A program made the translations under genes and the position numbers. Shown in pieces: positions 10,065-18,564 of a DNA stretch of 38,735 nt; positions within the stretch are counted from its first letter, which is position 1, and each line of letters starts with the position of its first letter. This DNA is from an uncultured Clostridium sp. (GTDB taxonomy: Bacteria > Bacillota > Clostridia > TANB77 > CAG-508), in the NCBI GenBank assembly GCA_900554175.1, contig USGK01000014.1:1-38735 (forward strand). The letters are read 5' to 3'. A model generated the notes under the pieces. It did no database searches. It saw only the letters and a program-made list of their open reading frames with translations, and was not told the origin of the DNA.

Positions 10065-10306
10065 ACTACTTCTTCCCCTTTTTTATAAAATCTCTAATTA
10101 TAGATTACTTTATTTTTAAATATATTTCAATACTTTATAGTTGCTGGTTTTAACTTATATAAAAAATTCCTTTACGGAACTACCTTTAGTACCTATTTAT
10201 TACAATTTATTTACATTTTTGTAATATTCCTATAAATATAATGTTTTATGTTATAAATTTAAAAAAACTATAGATATTTTTTTAATTATATGCTATTCTA
10301 AAAACG

Positions 10307-10338
10307 TATAATCTAATAGAAGGAGAGGATGTAGTAAA
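10307..10338 (+). promoter_or_regulatory. -10 box and ribosome binding site of the unknown gene
   Basis: TATAAT at 10307-10312 is a consensus -10 box. AGAAGGAGAGG begins about 7 nt later and ends about 10 nt before the ATG at 10339. No convincing -35 hexamer is seen 16-18 nt upstream. The implied leader is very short. Confidence 0.45.
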
Positions 10339-10875
10339 ATGAGAACTAATAAAGAAAACTCTATTGAAGAAATAAAAATAGCATTTATATATGGTAAAGA
10401 AAATATTGACGGAACTGAAAGAAACGGTTCTATTGAAAAAATATATAAAAAAAGAACTACAAATGATTTGCATCATTATTTATATATGAAAGATTTCGGA
10501 AAAAATAATTTTGTTAATAATGCTTGTGTACAGTCTGCAATTGAGGCAACTAACGAACAGAATCCTGATGCTGTTGATATCTTTTTTGAAATACAGAAAT
10601 TAGGTCATATTGTATTTCAAGAGGTCTCTACTCCCCCATATAAAATGGGTATTATTTATATACCTCAAAATGAAATTATTTCTAATGAGCAAAGAAAAGC
10701 GTTAAAAAAATTTTGTCAACAATTAATATCCGAAAATTATACTATTATAAAATTAGAAAATCTACATAAAGGAAAAGATGGCACAATTAAAGGTTCTACT
10801 TCCGTTCCTGGAAAAGCTTCCGATTTATTGCAGGAATTTATAATTGATAGTGACGAACTTGAATTAGAACATTAG
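10339..10875 (+). CDS. Hypothetical protein
   Basis: 178-residue soluble protein that I do not recognise. It has no signal peptide or membrane segment. The middle contains CVQSAIEATNEQNPDAVDIFF and a strand-rich part, HIVFQEVSTPPYKMGIIYIP; the C-terminus is acidic (DSDELELEH). The start is secure: AGAAGGAGAGG lies about 10 nt before the ATG and a -10 box just upstream. It is monocistronic, divergent from the giant surface protein and followed by its own terminator. Composition matches its neighbours, with no sign of recent transfer. A role cannot be given. Confidence 0.8.
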   Translation: MRTNKENSIEEIKIAFIYGKENIDGTERNGSIEKIYKKRTTNDLHHYLYMKDFGKNNFVNNACVQSAIEATNEQNPDAVDIFFEIQKLGHIVFQEVSTPPYKMGIIYIPQNEIISNEQRKALKKFCQQLISENYTIIKLENLHKGKDGTIKGSTSVPGKASDLLQEFIIDSDELELEH

Positions 10876-10904
10876 ATTTTTCTTAAATTTACTTTTTTAT
10901 TTTT

Positions 10905-10931
10905 AGCTGAGTTGTTATAACTCAGCTTTTT
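10905..10931 (+). terminator. Rho-independent terminator
   Basis: Perfect 9-bp stem, AGCTGAGTT (10905-10913) with AACTCAGCT (10919-10927), loop of 5 nt, followed by TTTT. It is oriented to end the 10339-10875 transcript. Confidence 0.9.
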
Positions 10932-10948
10932 ATATTATATTTTTTTCA

Positions 10949-12088
10949 TTATTTTTTTCCTAAAACCACATTTATATTTCTTGCTATTTTTCCTCTTGTA
11001 ACACTCAAACTAACTGTATCTCCAGGATTTTTTTGATATAAATACTCTCTTAAATTATTAATTGTTTTTAAATCCTTACCATCTATCGTTTTTATAATAT
11101 CTCCTTCTTTTAGACCTGCATTATATGCTGGGCCATTAATTAAAACTTCTGATATATATATACCTTTGTCCAAAATATTTGTAAATGAAAGGTATTGTGC
11201 TATATCTTGGTCATAAATATATATACCTAAGGTTGCTTCCTCAAATTTTTCATTATTTTTTAGTTTTTCAATAATAGGCTTTACTACATTTATGGGAATG
11301 GCAAACCCTATTCCTTCTGCAGATGTTATTTTAACAGTATTTATTCCTATTACTTCTCCTTTTTTATTTATTAGAGGTCCTCCACTATTTCCTGGATTTA
11401 TTGTAGCATCTGTTTGAATTAAATTAGACATATAACTTGTATTATTTTCTTCTTCAATTTTTATCGTTCTATTTAAAGCACTTATTATTCCAGATGTTAC
11501 TGTCCTTCTAAATTCATATCCTATTGGATTACCAATTGCAAAAGAAGTATCTCCAATTCTTACTTTATCTGAATCTCCTAAACTTGCGTATTTAAGATTA
11601 TTAGCCTTTATTTTTATAATTGATAAATCTAAATCTTTATCCGCCCAAACTACATCTCCTTCATAAGTATTTTTGTCTTCTAAAGTTACATAACAATGAC
11701 TATATTTTTCACCAGTAACATGGCTATTACTTAATATATATCCTGTATTTGTTATAATAATTCCAGTTCCTAATCCTAACTCATCTTCTTTAGCCGTTCC
11801 TAAGATTGAATTCCCTGTGGTCTTCAATTTTGAAATTCCTACCACACTTTCTATTTTATCTTCAATAATATCTGCAATATTATCCTGATTTTCGCTTGAG
11901 TTATCCACATTTTTTTCATACTCTGTGGAACTTTCAGTCCTAATTGCATTATAATTTGAATATATATCAATATTTCTATACATTGTTAGTACATTATAAA
12001 TGGTTATAAAAATTAAACACAAAATAAGTACTACTACTGCAATGTTTTTCTTATTTTTATTCTTTTTGTTTGTCATATTTGCACTCAC
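10949..12088 (-). CDS. HtrA/DegP-like membrane-anchored serine protease with PDZ domain
   Basis: 379-residue S1C protease that degrades or senses misfolded proteins outside the membrane. Residues 16-36 form a membrane anchor, followed by a low-complexity linker to about 75. The trypsin-like domain carries the catalytic triad His123 (SNSHVTG), Asp154 (KDLDLSIIKI) and Ser235 (NPGNSGGPLI). A single PDZ domain covers about 285-379, with the carboxylate-binding loop region GIYISEV and GLKEGDIIKTIDG. The start is a GTG at 12088 with AGGA 7 nt upstream; an in-frame ATG four codons later (12076) is the alternative, with poorer spacing. It is divergent from the HD-GYP gene. Family members are often induced by envelope stress, but no specific operator is seen. 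Confidence 0.93.
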   Translation of the reverse strand: MSANMTNKKNKNKKNIAVVVLILCLIFITIYNVLTMYRNIDIYSNYNAIRTESSTEYEKNVDNSSENQDNIADIIEDKIESVVGISKLKTTGNSILGTAKEDELGLGTGIIITNTGYILSNSHVTGEKYSHCYVTLEDKNTYEGDVVWADKDLDLSIIKIKANNLKYASLGDSDKVRIGDTSFAIGNPIGYEFRRTVTSGIISALNRTIKIEEENNTSYMSNLIQTDATINPGNSGGPLINKKGEVIGINTVKITSAEGIGFAIPINVVKPIIEKLKNNEKFEEATLGIYIYDQDIAQYLSFTNILDKGIYISEVLINGPAYNAGLKEGDIIKTIDGKDLKTINNLREYLYQKNPGDTVSLSVTRGKIARNINVVLGKK

Positions 12089-12310
12089 ATTCCTTTCCTA
12101 TAATTATTTCTTAAAGTAGCTTAAAATAATTATTTCCCCAAAATTTTTTTATAAACATTTTTATTTTTTAATTATCTATTATTTAATCCTTTAATATTGG
12201 TAAAATTTGAAATATATTCTATTTTTTATTGATTTTTAAATGATTTATTATTATAATATTGTTTATAAATAGTTATGTTTTAAACAAATTCATGTTTTTA
12301 AAAACATTAT

Positions 12311-12356
12311 GAAAGGAGATAAATGTTAGTAAAATCTAACATTTTATAATATAATT
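12311..12356 (+). promoter_or_regulatory. SD, 9-bp hairpin and 8-codon leader ORF before the HD-GYP gene
   Basis: A strong SD (GAAAGGAG, 12311-12318) is followed not by the gene start but by a perfect hairpin: AAATGTTAG at 12321-12329 pairs with CTAACATTT at 12336-12344, loop of 6 nt. The SD is well placed for an ATG at 12323 that opens an 8-codon frame (MLVKSNIL, TAA at 12347-12349). The ATG of the main gene at 12357 has no SD of its own. Possible leader peptide, translational coupling or hairpin-assisted initiation; this is inference. Confidence 0.5.
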
Positions 12357-13434
12357 ATGGGTATAGAAATTTCGAATGCTAATATTGAATTAAATAACTC
12401 CTCAGATGATAACTATAAAATTCTTGTAGTTGATAATGACATGGATTTTACTGAATCTTTATCTGTTCATTTAAAAAGACTAGGTTACTTACCAACAGTT
12501 GTAATTAATCCTTTAGATGCTTTAAATTTATTGGAAAAGGATCATTTTGATATTCTAATACTGAATTTTTATATGAAATCTATGCATGGGGATAAAGTGA
12601 TTGAAAAAATACGTAAATTTAATAAAGAATTATATATTTTATTATTAACAGATTATAAGGATTTATCTCCTTCAATAGACACCATAAAAAGATTAGACAT
12701 TCAAGGTTATTGGGAAAAAAATGATAAATTAGACCATTTAATATTATTAATAGAATCTGGTATAAAATATGTTTCACAAATAAGACAAATAAATGAAATG
12801 AATAAAAAATTAACAAATACATATAACCAACTTCAACAGTCTTATTTAGATAGTGTCCAGACAATTAGGCATACTGTTGAAGCTAAAGATAGGTATACTA
12901 TAGGTCATTCAGATAGAGTTTCTGAATATTCTGTTCTTATTGGTAAAAAACTTAATTTACCTGATTCAGACCTTCAAAAATTACGATTAGGCGGATTATT
13001 TCATGACGTTGGAAAAATCCGGAGTTCCTGATAATATTTTAAGAAAAAATGAAAAATTAACAGATAGTGAATATGCGGAAATAAAAAAACACACAACAAT
13101 TGGTGCTCATATTCTTTCGACATCCAAAATGTTTCAAGATATTATTCCAATTGTAGAGCATCATCATGAAAAATTTGATGGTACTGGATATCCAGATAAC
13201 CTCAAAGGTGATGAAATCCCCTACCTTGCTAGAGTTACTGCTGTCGCAGATTGTTTTGATGCAATGACTTCGAAAAGAATTTATCGTGATTCTCTATCTT
13301 TAGATTTTGTAAAAAACGAAATAAAAAAAATAAGTGGAACACAATTAGATCCTAATATTTCAAATGCCTTTTTAGATTTATTAGAAAATGATTATGACTC
13401 TATTTCTGAAATACAAAATAAATATAAATTCTGA
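12357..13434 (+). pseudogene. Frameshifted receiver/HD-GYP c-di-GMP phosphodiesterase-like gene
   Basis: Two overlapping reading frames (12357-13031 and 13003-13434) together make one RpfG-like protein of about 358 residues: an N-terminal response-regulator receiver (about 20-140), a coiled linker (about 140-165) and an HD-GYP domain, which in the family hydrolyses cyclic di-GMP. Removing one C from the pair at 13019-13020 restores the expected HDVGKIGVPDNIL, so the break lies inside the metal-binding HD motif. The GYP motif, HHEKFDGTGYPD, is intact in the second frame. The receiver keeps Asp26 and Asp28, Thr in LLTD and the Lys, but Asn70 (ILILNFYMKSMHG) replaces the phosphoacceptor Asp. The rest is undamaged, so a recent mutation, phase variation, sequencing error or programmed shift are all possible. 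Confidence 0.85.
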
Positions 13435-13439
13435 AAATT

Positions 13440-13488
13440 AATCAAGAATTTTACGCATTCTAATATACGTAAAAATTCTTGATTCTTT
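13440..13488. terminator. Bidirectional hairpin terminator
   Basis: A 16-bp stem with one bulged base pairs 13440-13455 with 13468-13484, followed by T-rich sequence on the plus strand. It lies between the convergent HD-GYP and tex genes and probably serves both. Confidence 0.85.
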
Positions 13489-13508
13489 TATTTATATTTT
13501 ATAAATTA

Positions 13509-15689
13509 TTAAACTTTCATAGTAAGTCCTACTTTGTGCCTATTTTGATCAATTGAAATAACTTTAACCTTTACATTATCCCCTACAGAAACTAAATCTG
13601 ATGGATTCTTTATATATTTATCACTCATTTCTGAAATATGTACTAATCCATCATATTTCACACCTATATCTACAAAAGCTCCAAAATCTATTACATTTCT
13701 AACAGTTCCATTCAAAATCATTCCTTCTTTTAAGTCTTCAAATTTAAGTACGTCACTTCTAAAAATAGGTTTTGGCGTTTCATCTCTTGGATCTCTACCA
13801 GGTTTTGAAAGTTCTTCAATTATATCTTTTAATGTAATTTCTCCTATTTCAAGCTCTTTTGCCTTTTCTTCTATATTTACATACTTTAGTTTTTCTCTTA
13901 TTTCTAATAATTTATCTTTGTCCTTTAAATCTTGTTTCTCAAATCCAACACTTTTTAATAATTTTTCAGTTGCCTCATAGCTTTCCGGATGAACTGCTGT
14001 TATTTCCAGTGGATTGTCCCCGTCTATTATCCTTAAAAATCCAGCACATTGTTCAAATGCAACTTTTCCAAGTTTTGGAACCTTTAATAATTGTTTTCTA
14101 TTTTTTAGTTTTCCGTTTTCGTCTCTGTATTTTACGATATTTTTAGCTATTGATGAATTTATTCCTGATACATAAGATAAAAGTGATGGTGTTGCAGTAT
14201 TTACATCTACTCCAACTTTGTTTACACTATCTTCAACAACACCTGTAAGGCTTTCAGATAATTTTTTTTGATTTACATCATGTTGATATTGACCAACACC
14301 TATTGCTTTTGGATCTATTTTTACAAGCTCTGCAAGTGGATCTTGAAGTCTTCTTGCAATTGAAATTGCACCTCTTATTGAAACATTTATATCAGGGTAT
14401 TCTTCAGTAGCTAGCTTTGAAGCTGAGTATACTGATGCCCCTGCTTCACTTACAATTACATATTGAACAGTTCTCTTTGCCTCTTTTATCATATTTGAAA
14501 CAAACATCTCTGACTCTCTTGATGCTGTTCCATTTCCAATGGCAATCATATCAACTTTATCTTTTTCAATTAATTTTAGAAGTTCTTTTTTAGCTCCTTC
14601 TGTATCATTTTGTGGTTCTGTTGGGTATACTGTTGTATAATCCATTACTTTTCCTGTTTCATCAATTACTGCAATTTTACAACCTGTTCTGTATGCTGGA
14701 TCAAATCCCATTACATTTTTTCCTTTTATAGGTGCTCCTAATAATAATTGCTTTGCATTTTTTCCAAATACTTTTATTGCTTTTTCTTCCGCTTTTTCCG
14801 TAAGATCTGACCTAATTTCTCTATCTATTGATGGTTCTATTAATCTTTCAAAACTATCTAAAATTGTTGATTTTAACATCTCTGTAAATTGTGTTTGTTC
14901 TTTTATTATATCTTTTTCAATTATATTTAATATCTTTTCTTCGTTTTTCTCAATTTTGACTTTTAAAAATTCTTCTTTTTCTCCTCTATTTATTGCTAAT
15001 ATTCTGTGACTTGGTATCTTTGATACAACTTCTCTATAATCATAATACATTTCATAGTTCGACTTCTCGTCTTTTGTAGCCTTTGTTACTATTAATCCTT
15101 CCCTATAACAGATTTTTTTTATTTTCTTTCTATACTCTGCATTATCAGAAATTATTTCAGCAATTATATCTAATGCGCCTTGAATAGCATCTTCTGCACT
15201 TGCCACAACTTTATCCTTATTTTTCTTGTCTTCTTCTGACAAATTATCAATATTTATGTATTCTTTTGCAATTTCATTTATAGGTCTTTTTTCCTGTTGT
15301 ATTAAAATTATTTGTGCTAAAGGTTCCAACCCCTTAGACTTTGCAACTGTTGCTCTTGTTTTTTTCTTCTGTTTATATGGTCTATAAATATCTTCTACTT
15401 CTGATAAAATCGTAGCATTTTGAATAGCTTTTGAAATTTCTTCTGTTAATTTTCCTTGCTCTGTTATAGATTTTATTACTTCTTCTTTTCTTTTTTCTAA
15501 ATTTCTTAAATAATCTAGTCTTTCTCCTAATATTCTTAATTGTTCATCTGAAAGTCCTCCTGTCACTTCTTTTCTGTATCTAGCAATGAACGGTATAGTA
15601 TTTCCTTCATCTATTAAGTTTATAGCACTCTCAACTTGATTATTTTTTACTTGTAATTCTTCTGCAATTATATTTGCTATTGTTTTCAT
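13509..15689 (-). CDS. tex: Tex-family RNA-binding transcription accessory protein
   Basis: 726-residue protein with the full Tex architecture: N-terminal helical region (IPFIARYRKEVTGGLSDEQLR), YqgF-like RNase H fold beginning near NVMGFDPAYRTGCKIAVID, helix-hairpin-helix repeats (SLLSYVSGINSSIAKNIVKY and LLKVPKLGKVAFEQCAGFLR) and a C-terminal S1 RNA-binding domain at about 650-726 (GMILNGTVRNVIDFGAFVDI). Length and order match Bacillota homologues. Tex/SptP proteins bind nucleic acid and influence transcription and tolerance to stress; the biochemical role is not fully settled. The ATG has AAGGA 6 nt upstream. It stands alone between a terminator and a divergent membrane-protein gene. Confidence 0.97.
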   Translation of the reverse strand: MKTIANIIAEELQVKNNQVESAINLIDEGNTIPFIARYRKEVTGGLSDEQLRILGERLDYLRNLEKRKEEVIKSITEQGKLTEEISKAIQNATILSEVEDIYRPYKQKKKTRATVAKSKGLEPLAQIILIQQEKRPINEIAKEYINIDNLSEEDKKNKDKVVASAEDAIQGALDIIAEIISDNAEYRKKIKKICYREGLIVTKATKDEKSNYEMYYDYREVVSKIPSHRILAINRGEKEEFLKVKIEKNEEKILNIIEKDIIKEQTQFTEMLKSTILDSFERLIEPSIDREIRSDLTEKAEEKAIKVFGKNAKQLLLGAPIKGKNVMGFDPAYRTGCKIAVIDETGKVMDYTTVYPTEPQNDTEGAKKELLKLIEKDKVDMIAIGNGTASRESEMFVSNMIKEAKRTVQYVIVSEAGASVYSASKLATEEYPDINVSIRGAISIARRLQDPLAELVKIDPKAIGVGQYQHDVNQKKLSESLTGVVEDSVNKVGVDVNTATPSLLSYVSGINSSIAKNIVKYRDENGKLKNRKQLLKVPKLGKVAFEQCAGFLRIIDGDNPLEITAVHPESYEATEKLLKSVGFEKQDLKDKDKLLEIREKLKYVNIEEKAKELEIGEITLKDIIEELSKPGRDPRDETPKPIFRSDVLKFEDLKEGMILNGTVRNVIDFGAFVDIGVKYDGLVHISEMSDKYIKNPSDLVSVGDNVKVKVISIDQNRHKVGLTMKV

Positions 15690-15841
15690 TTTTTCCTTCT
15701 TTCTAAAAAATTGTTCTAGTTAACAAATTTCTTTATTAAGCATCCTAAAACAACAATTTGTATTTTTTTGTCGAAAATTAATTGACTTATATTTTAAAAT
15801 AATATATCATAAATATAATAAAAAAGAAAGGGGGAATTTTT

Positions 15842-16633
15842 ATGAATTCATCAGATTTTAGAAAAGAGGCTAGAAACCAATTAAATGGAAAATGGAAAAA
15901 TGTTGTATTAATTACATTGGCATATTTTATTATTAACTTTGTATTAAATCTCATTCAAGAAAATATTCCAGAAAATTCTTTTCTTTATTTTATTTTCTCG
16001 GTTATTATGCTTGTTATTGATATACCACTTGCATTTGGTTTTACTAAAGCTTTATTAGATACTTATAATGAAAAAGAAACTTCATCATTTAGTTTTGTAT
16101 CACTTGCATTTTCTAATTTTTCAAGATCATGGAAAATTGCTTTAAAAGTTTTCTTAAAATTATTGCTTCCTGTTATAATATGTGTAATTTCGATAGTTTT
16201 AATAATTATTGGTGCTGGTTCTTCTATAGTTACAGGGTTATCTTTAGGAACATTCTCTGCAGGATCACTTGTACTAATATTAATTGGATTTATTTTATAT
16301 TTAGCTTCTTTTATATGGTTAATAATGAAGTCATATTATTATTCATTAGCCCAAATTATTGCAGCTGATGATGAAAGTTTAAATCCAACTGAATCTGTAG
16401 AAAAAAGCTATAATTTAATGAAAGGTAATCGTGGAAAATTATTCATTTTACAATTATCATTTATAGGTTGGGCAATATTAAGTATATTTACATTAGGAAT
16501 AGGATATTTATGGTTAGTTCCTTATATTCAATTTGCAGAAATAGCATTTTATAAATATTTTTTAGATAAAAATGATACTAAAAAAGAAAATAACACAGAA
16601 CCTACTGATAATAATCCAATTCAAAATCAATAA
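15842..16633 (+). CDS. DUF975 family integral membrane protein
   Basis: 263-residue membrane protein. The N-terminal signature SSDFRKEARNQLNGKWKNVV is typical of DUF975, where a short cytoplasmic helix precedes the first membrane span. About five to six hydrophobic segments follow, and between them lies ADDESLNPTESVEKSYNLMKGN, the conserved cytoplasmic loop of the family. The C-terminal tail is hydrophilic. Function is unknown for the family. The ATG has AAAGGGGGAA upstream. It is monocistronic and ends in a perfect terminator shared with the convergent ABC-F gene. Confidence 0.93.
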   Translation: MNSSDFRKEARNQLNGKWKNVVLITLAYFIINFVLNLIQENIPENSFLYFIFSVIMLVIDIPLAFGFTKALLDTYNEKETSSFSFVSLAFSNFSRSWKIALKVFLKLLLPVIICVISIVLIIIGAGSSIVTGLSLGTFSAGSLVLILIGFILYLASFIWLIMKSYYYSLAQIIAADDESLNPTESVEKSYNLMKGNRGKLFILQLSFIGWAILSIFTLGIGYLWLVPYIQFAEIAFYKYFLDKNDTKKENNTEPTDNNPIQNQ

Positions 16634-16636
16634 ATA

Positions 16637-16680
16637 AAAAAAGTAAATCGAAATAAATTCGATTTACTTTTTTCTTTTAT
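16637..16680. terminator. Perfect bidirectional terminator
   Basis: 16 bp of perfect complementarity between 16637-16652 and 16658-16673 with a 5-nt loop. The outer arms are six A and six T, so both strands end in a T-run. It lies between the convergent DUF975 and ABC-F genes. Confidence 0.95.
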
Positions 16681-16702
16681 TCATTTTATATTATAAAATC
16701 TC

Positions 16703-18286
16703 TTATTCTATACCTAAATATTCATTATAAGAAATTTCCCTATCAATCAATTTTCCATCATTTTTCATATCTATTATTCTATTAGCAACAGTTTGAGTTA
16801 ATTGGTGATCATGTGATGTAAAAATTATATTGCCTGTAAATTTAGTCATTGCATCGTTTAAGGATGTTATACTTTCCATATCCAAATGGTTTGTTGGTTC
16901 GTCAAAAATCAAGAAATTTGCTCCTGAAAGCATCATTTTTGAAAGTACACATCTAACTTTTTCTCCTCCTGAGATTACATTCGCCTTTTTTAATGCTTCT
17001 TCACCTGAAAATAACATTCTTCCTAAAAAACTCCTTACATATGTTTCATCTGGATCTTTTGAATATTTTCTAAGCCAATCTGTTATACTTTCATCTGTTT
17101 CAAATAAATATCCATTATCTTTAGGAAAATATGTATGTGAAATTGTAGTTCCCCAAACAATTTCTCCTTCATCAGGCTCAATTTCTCCTTCTATTATTTG
17201 GAATAAAGTGGTCTTTGCAAGCTCATTATCTGCTAAAAACGCAATTTTATCTCCTGGTTTAACTGTAAATGATATATTATTTAGAAGTTTTTCACCATTT
17301 ATTGTTTTAGAGATATTTTTAATCTGCAAAATTTCTTTACCAGGTTCTCTATCAGGTTTAAAATCTACATATGGATATCTTCTATTTGAAGGTCTTATTT
17401 CTTCTAATTGAATTTTTTCTAAAGTTTTCTTTCTTGAAGTAGCTTGTTTTGATTTTGATGCATTTGCACTAAATCTTGCAATAAAATCTTGCAATTCTTT
17501 AATCTTTTCTTCTTTCTTCTTATTTTGTTCTTTTGCCTGTTTCATTGCTAATCTACTTGATTCATACCAAAAATCATAATTTCCTGGATAAACTGTTATT
17601 TTACCAAAATCAACATCTGCTATATGAGTACATACTTTGTTTAAAAAATATCTATCATGTGATACTACAATTACTGTATTTTCAAAATTAATTAAAAATT
17701 CCTGTAACCAGTTTATACTCTTTAAATCAAGATCATTTGTAGGCTCATCTAATAATAGAATATCCGGATTTCCAAATAAACTTTGTGCAAGTAATACCTT
17801 AACTTTTTCTTTTGCTTCTAGTTCTTTCATTAATTTGTAATGTTTTTCTGGACTAATTCCTAAATCATTTAGTAACATTGCTGCATCTGTTTCTGCGTTC
17901 CACCCATCTAATTCAGCAAACTTCTCTTCTAATTTTGCAGCTTTCATTCCATCTTCCTCTGAAAAATCTGGCTTAGCATATATTTCTTCTTTTTCTTTCA
18001 TTATTGAATACAATTCTTTATTTCCCATGATTACTGTATCCATAACAGTAAATTCTTCATATTCAAAGTGATTTTGTTTTAAAACAGAAATCCTTTCTTG
18101 TTTTTCTTTAGTTACATCTCCCTTACTTGGTTCTAATTCTCCTGAAAGAACTTTCAAAAAAGTTGATTTTCCAGCACCATTAGCTCCAATTATTCCGTAA
18201 CAGTTTCCTTTTCCAAATTGTATATTTACATCTTCAAATAGTACTCTTTTTCCAAATCTTATTGTTACATTATTTGCAGATAACAT
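16703..18286 (-). CDS. ABC-F ATPase (YkpA/YbiT subfamily)
   Basis: 527-residue soluble twin-ATPase of the ABC-F class, which bind the ribosome and act in translation or antibiotic protection rather than transport. The first domain has Walker A GANGAGKST (34-42) and Walker B ILLLDEPTNDLD. The charged linker (KQAKEQNKKKEEKIKELQD) is followed by SKSKQATSRKKTLEKI. The second domain has ISGGEKVRC and FLIFDEPTNHLDMES; its P-loop is degenerate (ADNELAKTT), and my recollection is that similar forms occur in other YkpA-type members. The first signature motif is also non-canonical (MKELEAKEKVKVLL). The ATG has GAGAGGAGA upstream. No membrane partner is adjacent, consistent with ABC-F. The leader, about 280 nt to the divergent gene, shows no clear attenuator. 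Confidence 0.95.
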   Translation of the reverse strand: MLSANNVTIRFGKRVLFEDVNIQFGKGNCYGIIGANGAGKSTFLKVLSGELEPSKGDVTKEKQERISVLKQNHFEYEEFTVMDTVIMGNKELYSIMKEKEEIYAKPDFSEEDGMKAAKLEEKFAELDGWNAETDAAMLLNDLGISPEKHYKLMKELEAKEKVKVLLAQSLFGNPDILLLDEPTNDLDLKSINWLQEFLINFENTVIVVSHDRYFLNKVCTHIADVDFGKITVYPGNYDFWYESSRLAMKQAKEQNKKKEEKIKELQDFIARFSANASKSKQATSRKKTLEKIQLEEIRPSNRRYPYVDFKPDREPGKEILQIKNISKTINGEKLLNNISFTVKPGDKIAFLADNELAKTTLFQIIEGEIEPDEGEIVWGTTISHTYFPKDNGYLFETDESITDWLRKYSKDPDETYVRSFLGRMLFSGEEALKKANVISGGEKVRCVLSKMMLSGANFLIFDEPTNHLDMESITSLNDAMTKFTGNIIFTSHDHQLTQTVANRIIDMKNDGKLIDREISYNEYLGIE

Positions 18287-18480
18287 ATCATTCTCCTCTC
18301 TTAATTTGCATAAAGGGTTGTTTCCCTAAGTCTCACATTTCTATATTTTACTATTATTTTTTAAATTTATCAAGCTATTTTTATGAATTTGCATTAATCT
18401 AGATTATTATTATTAATTTTTCCATATTAATTTTTCAATAAAATAAATATTCTTATAAAAATATTAATATTTATTCCTTA

Positions 18481-18506
18481 TTTTTACAAATTTTATATTG
18501 TAAAAA
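18481..18506. repeat. 9-bp inverted repeat upstream of the CapA gene
   Basis: TTTTTACAA at 18481-18489 and TTGTAAAAA at 18498-18506 form a perfect inverted repeat with an 8-nt spacer, about 60 nt before the CapA ATG. It could be an operator or a weak hairpin. No specific regulator can be named. Confidence 0.45.
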
Positions 18507-18564
18507 TATTCTTTTTATGATATTTTTTATATAAATAATTTTTCGAAATTAGGAAGGAGATTTT

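Noticed and set aside
16703..18286. ABC-F gene as a specific antibiotic-resistance determinant
   Set aside because: Motifs fit the general YkpA/YbiT subfamily, not the known Msr/Vga/Lsa/OptrA resistance groups.
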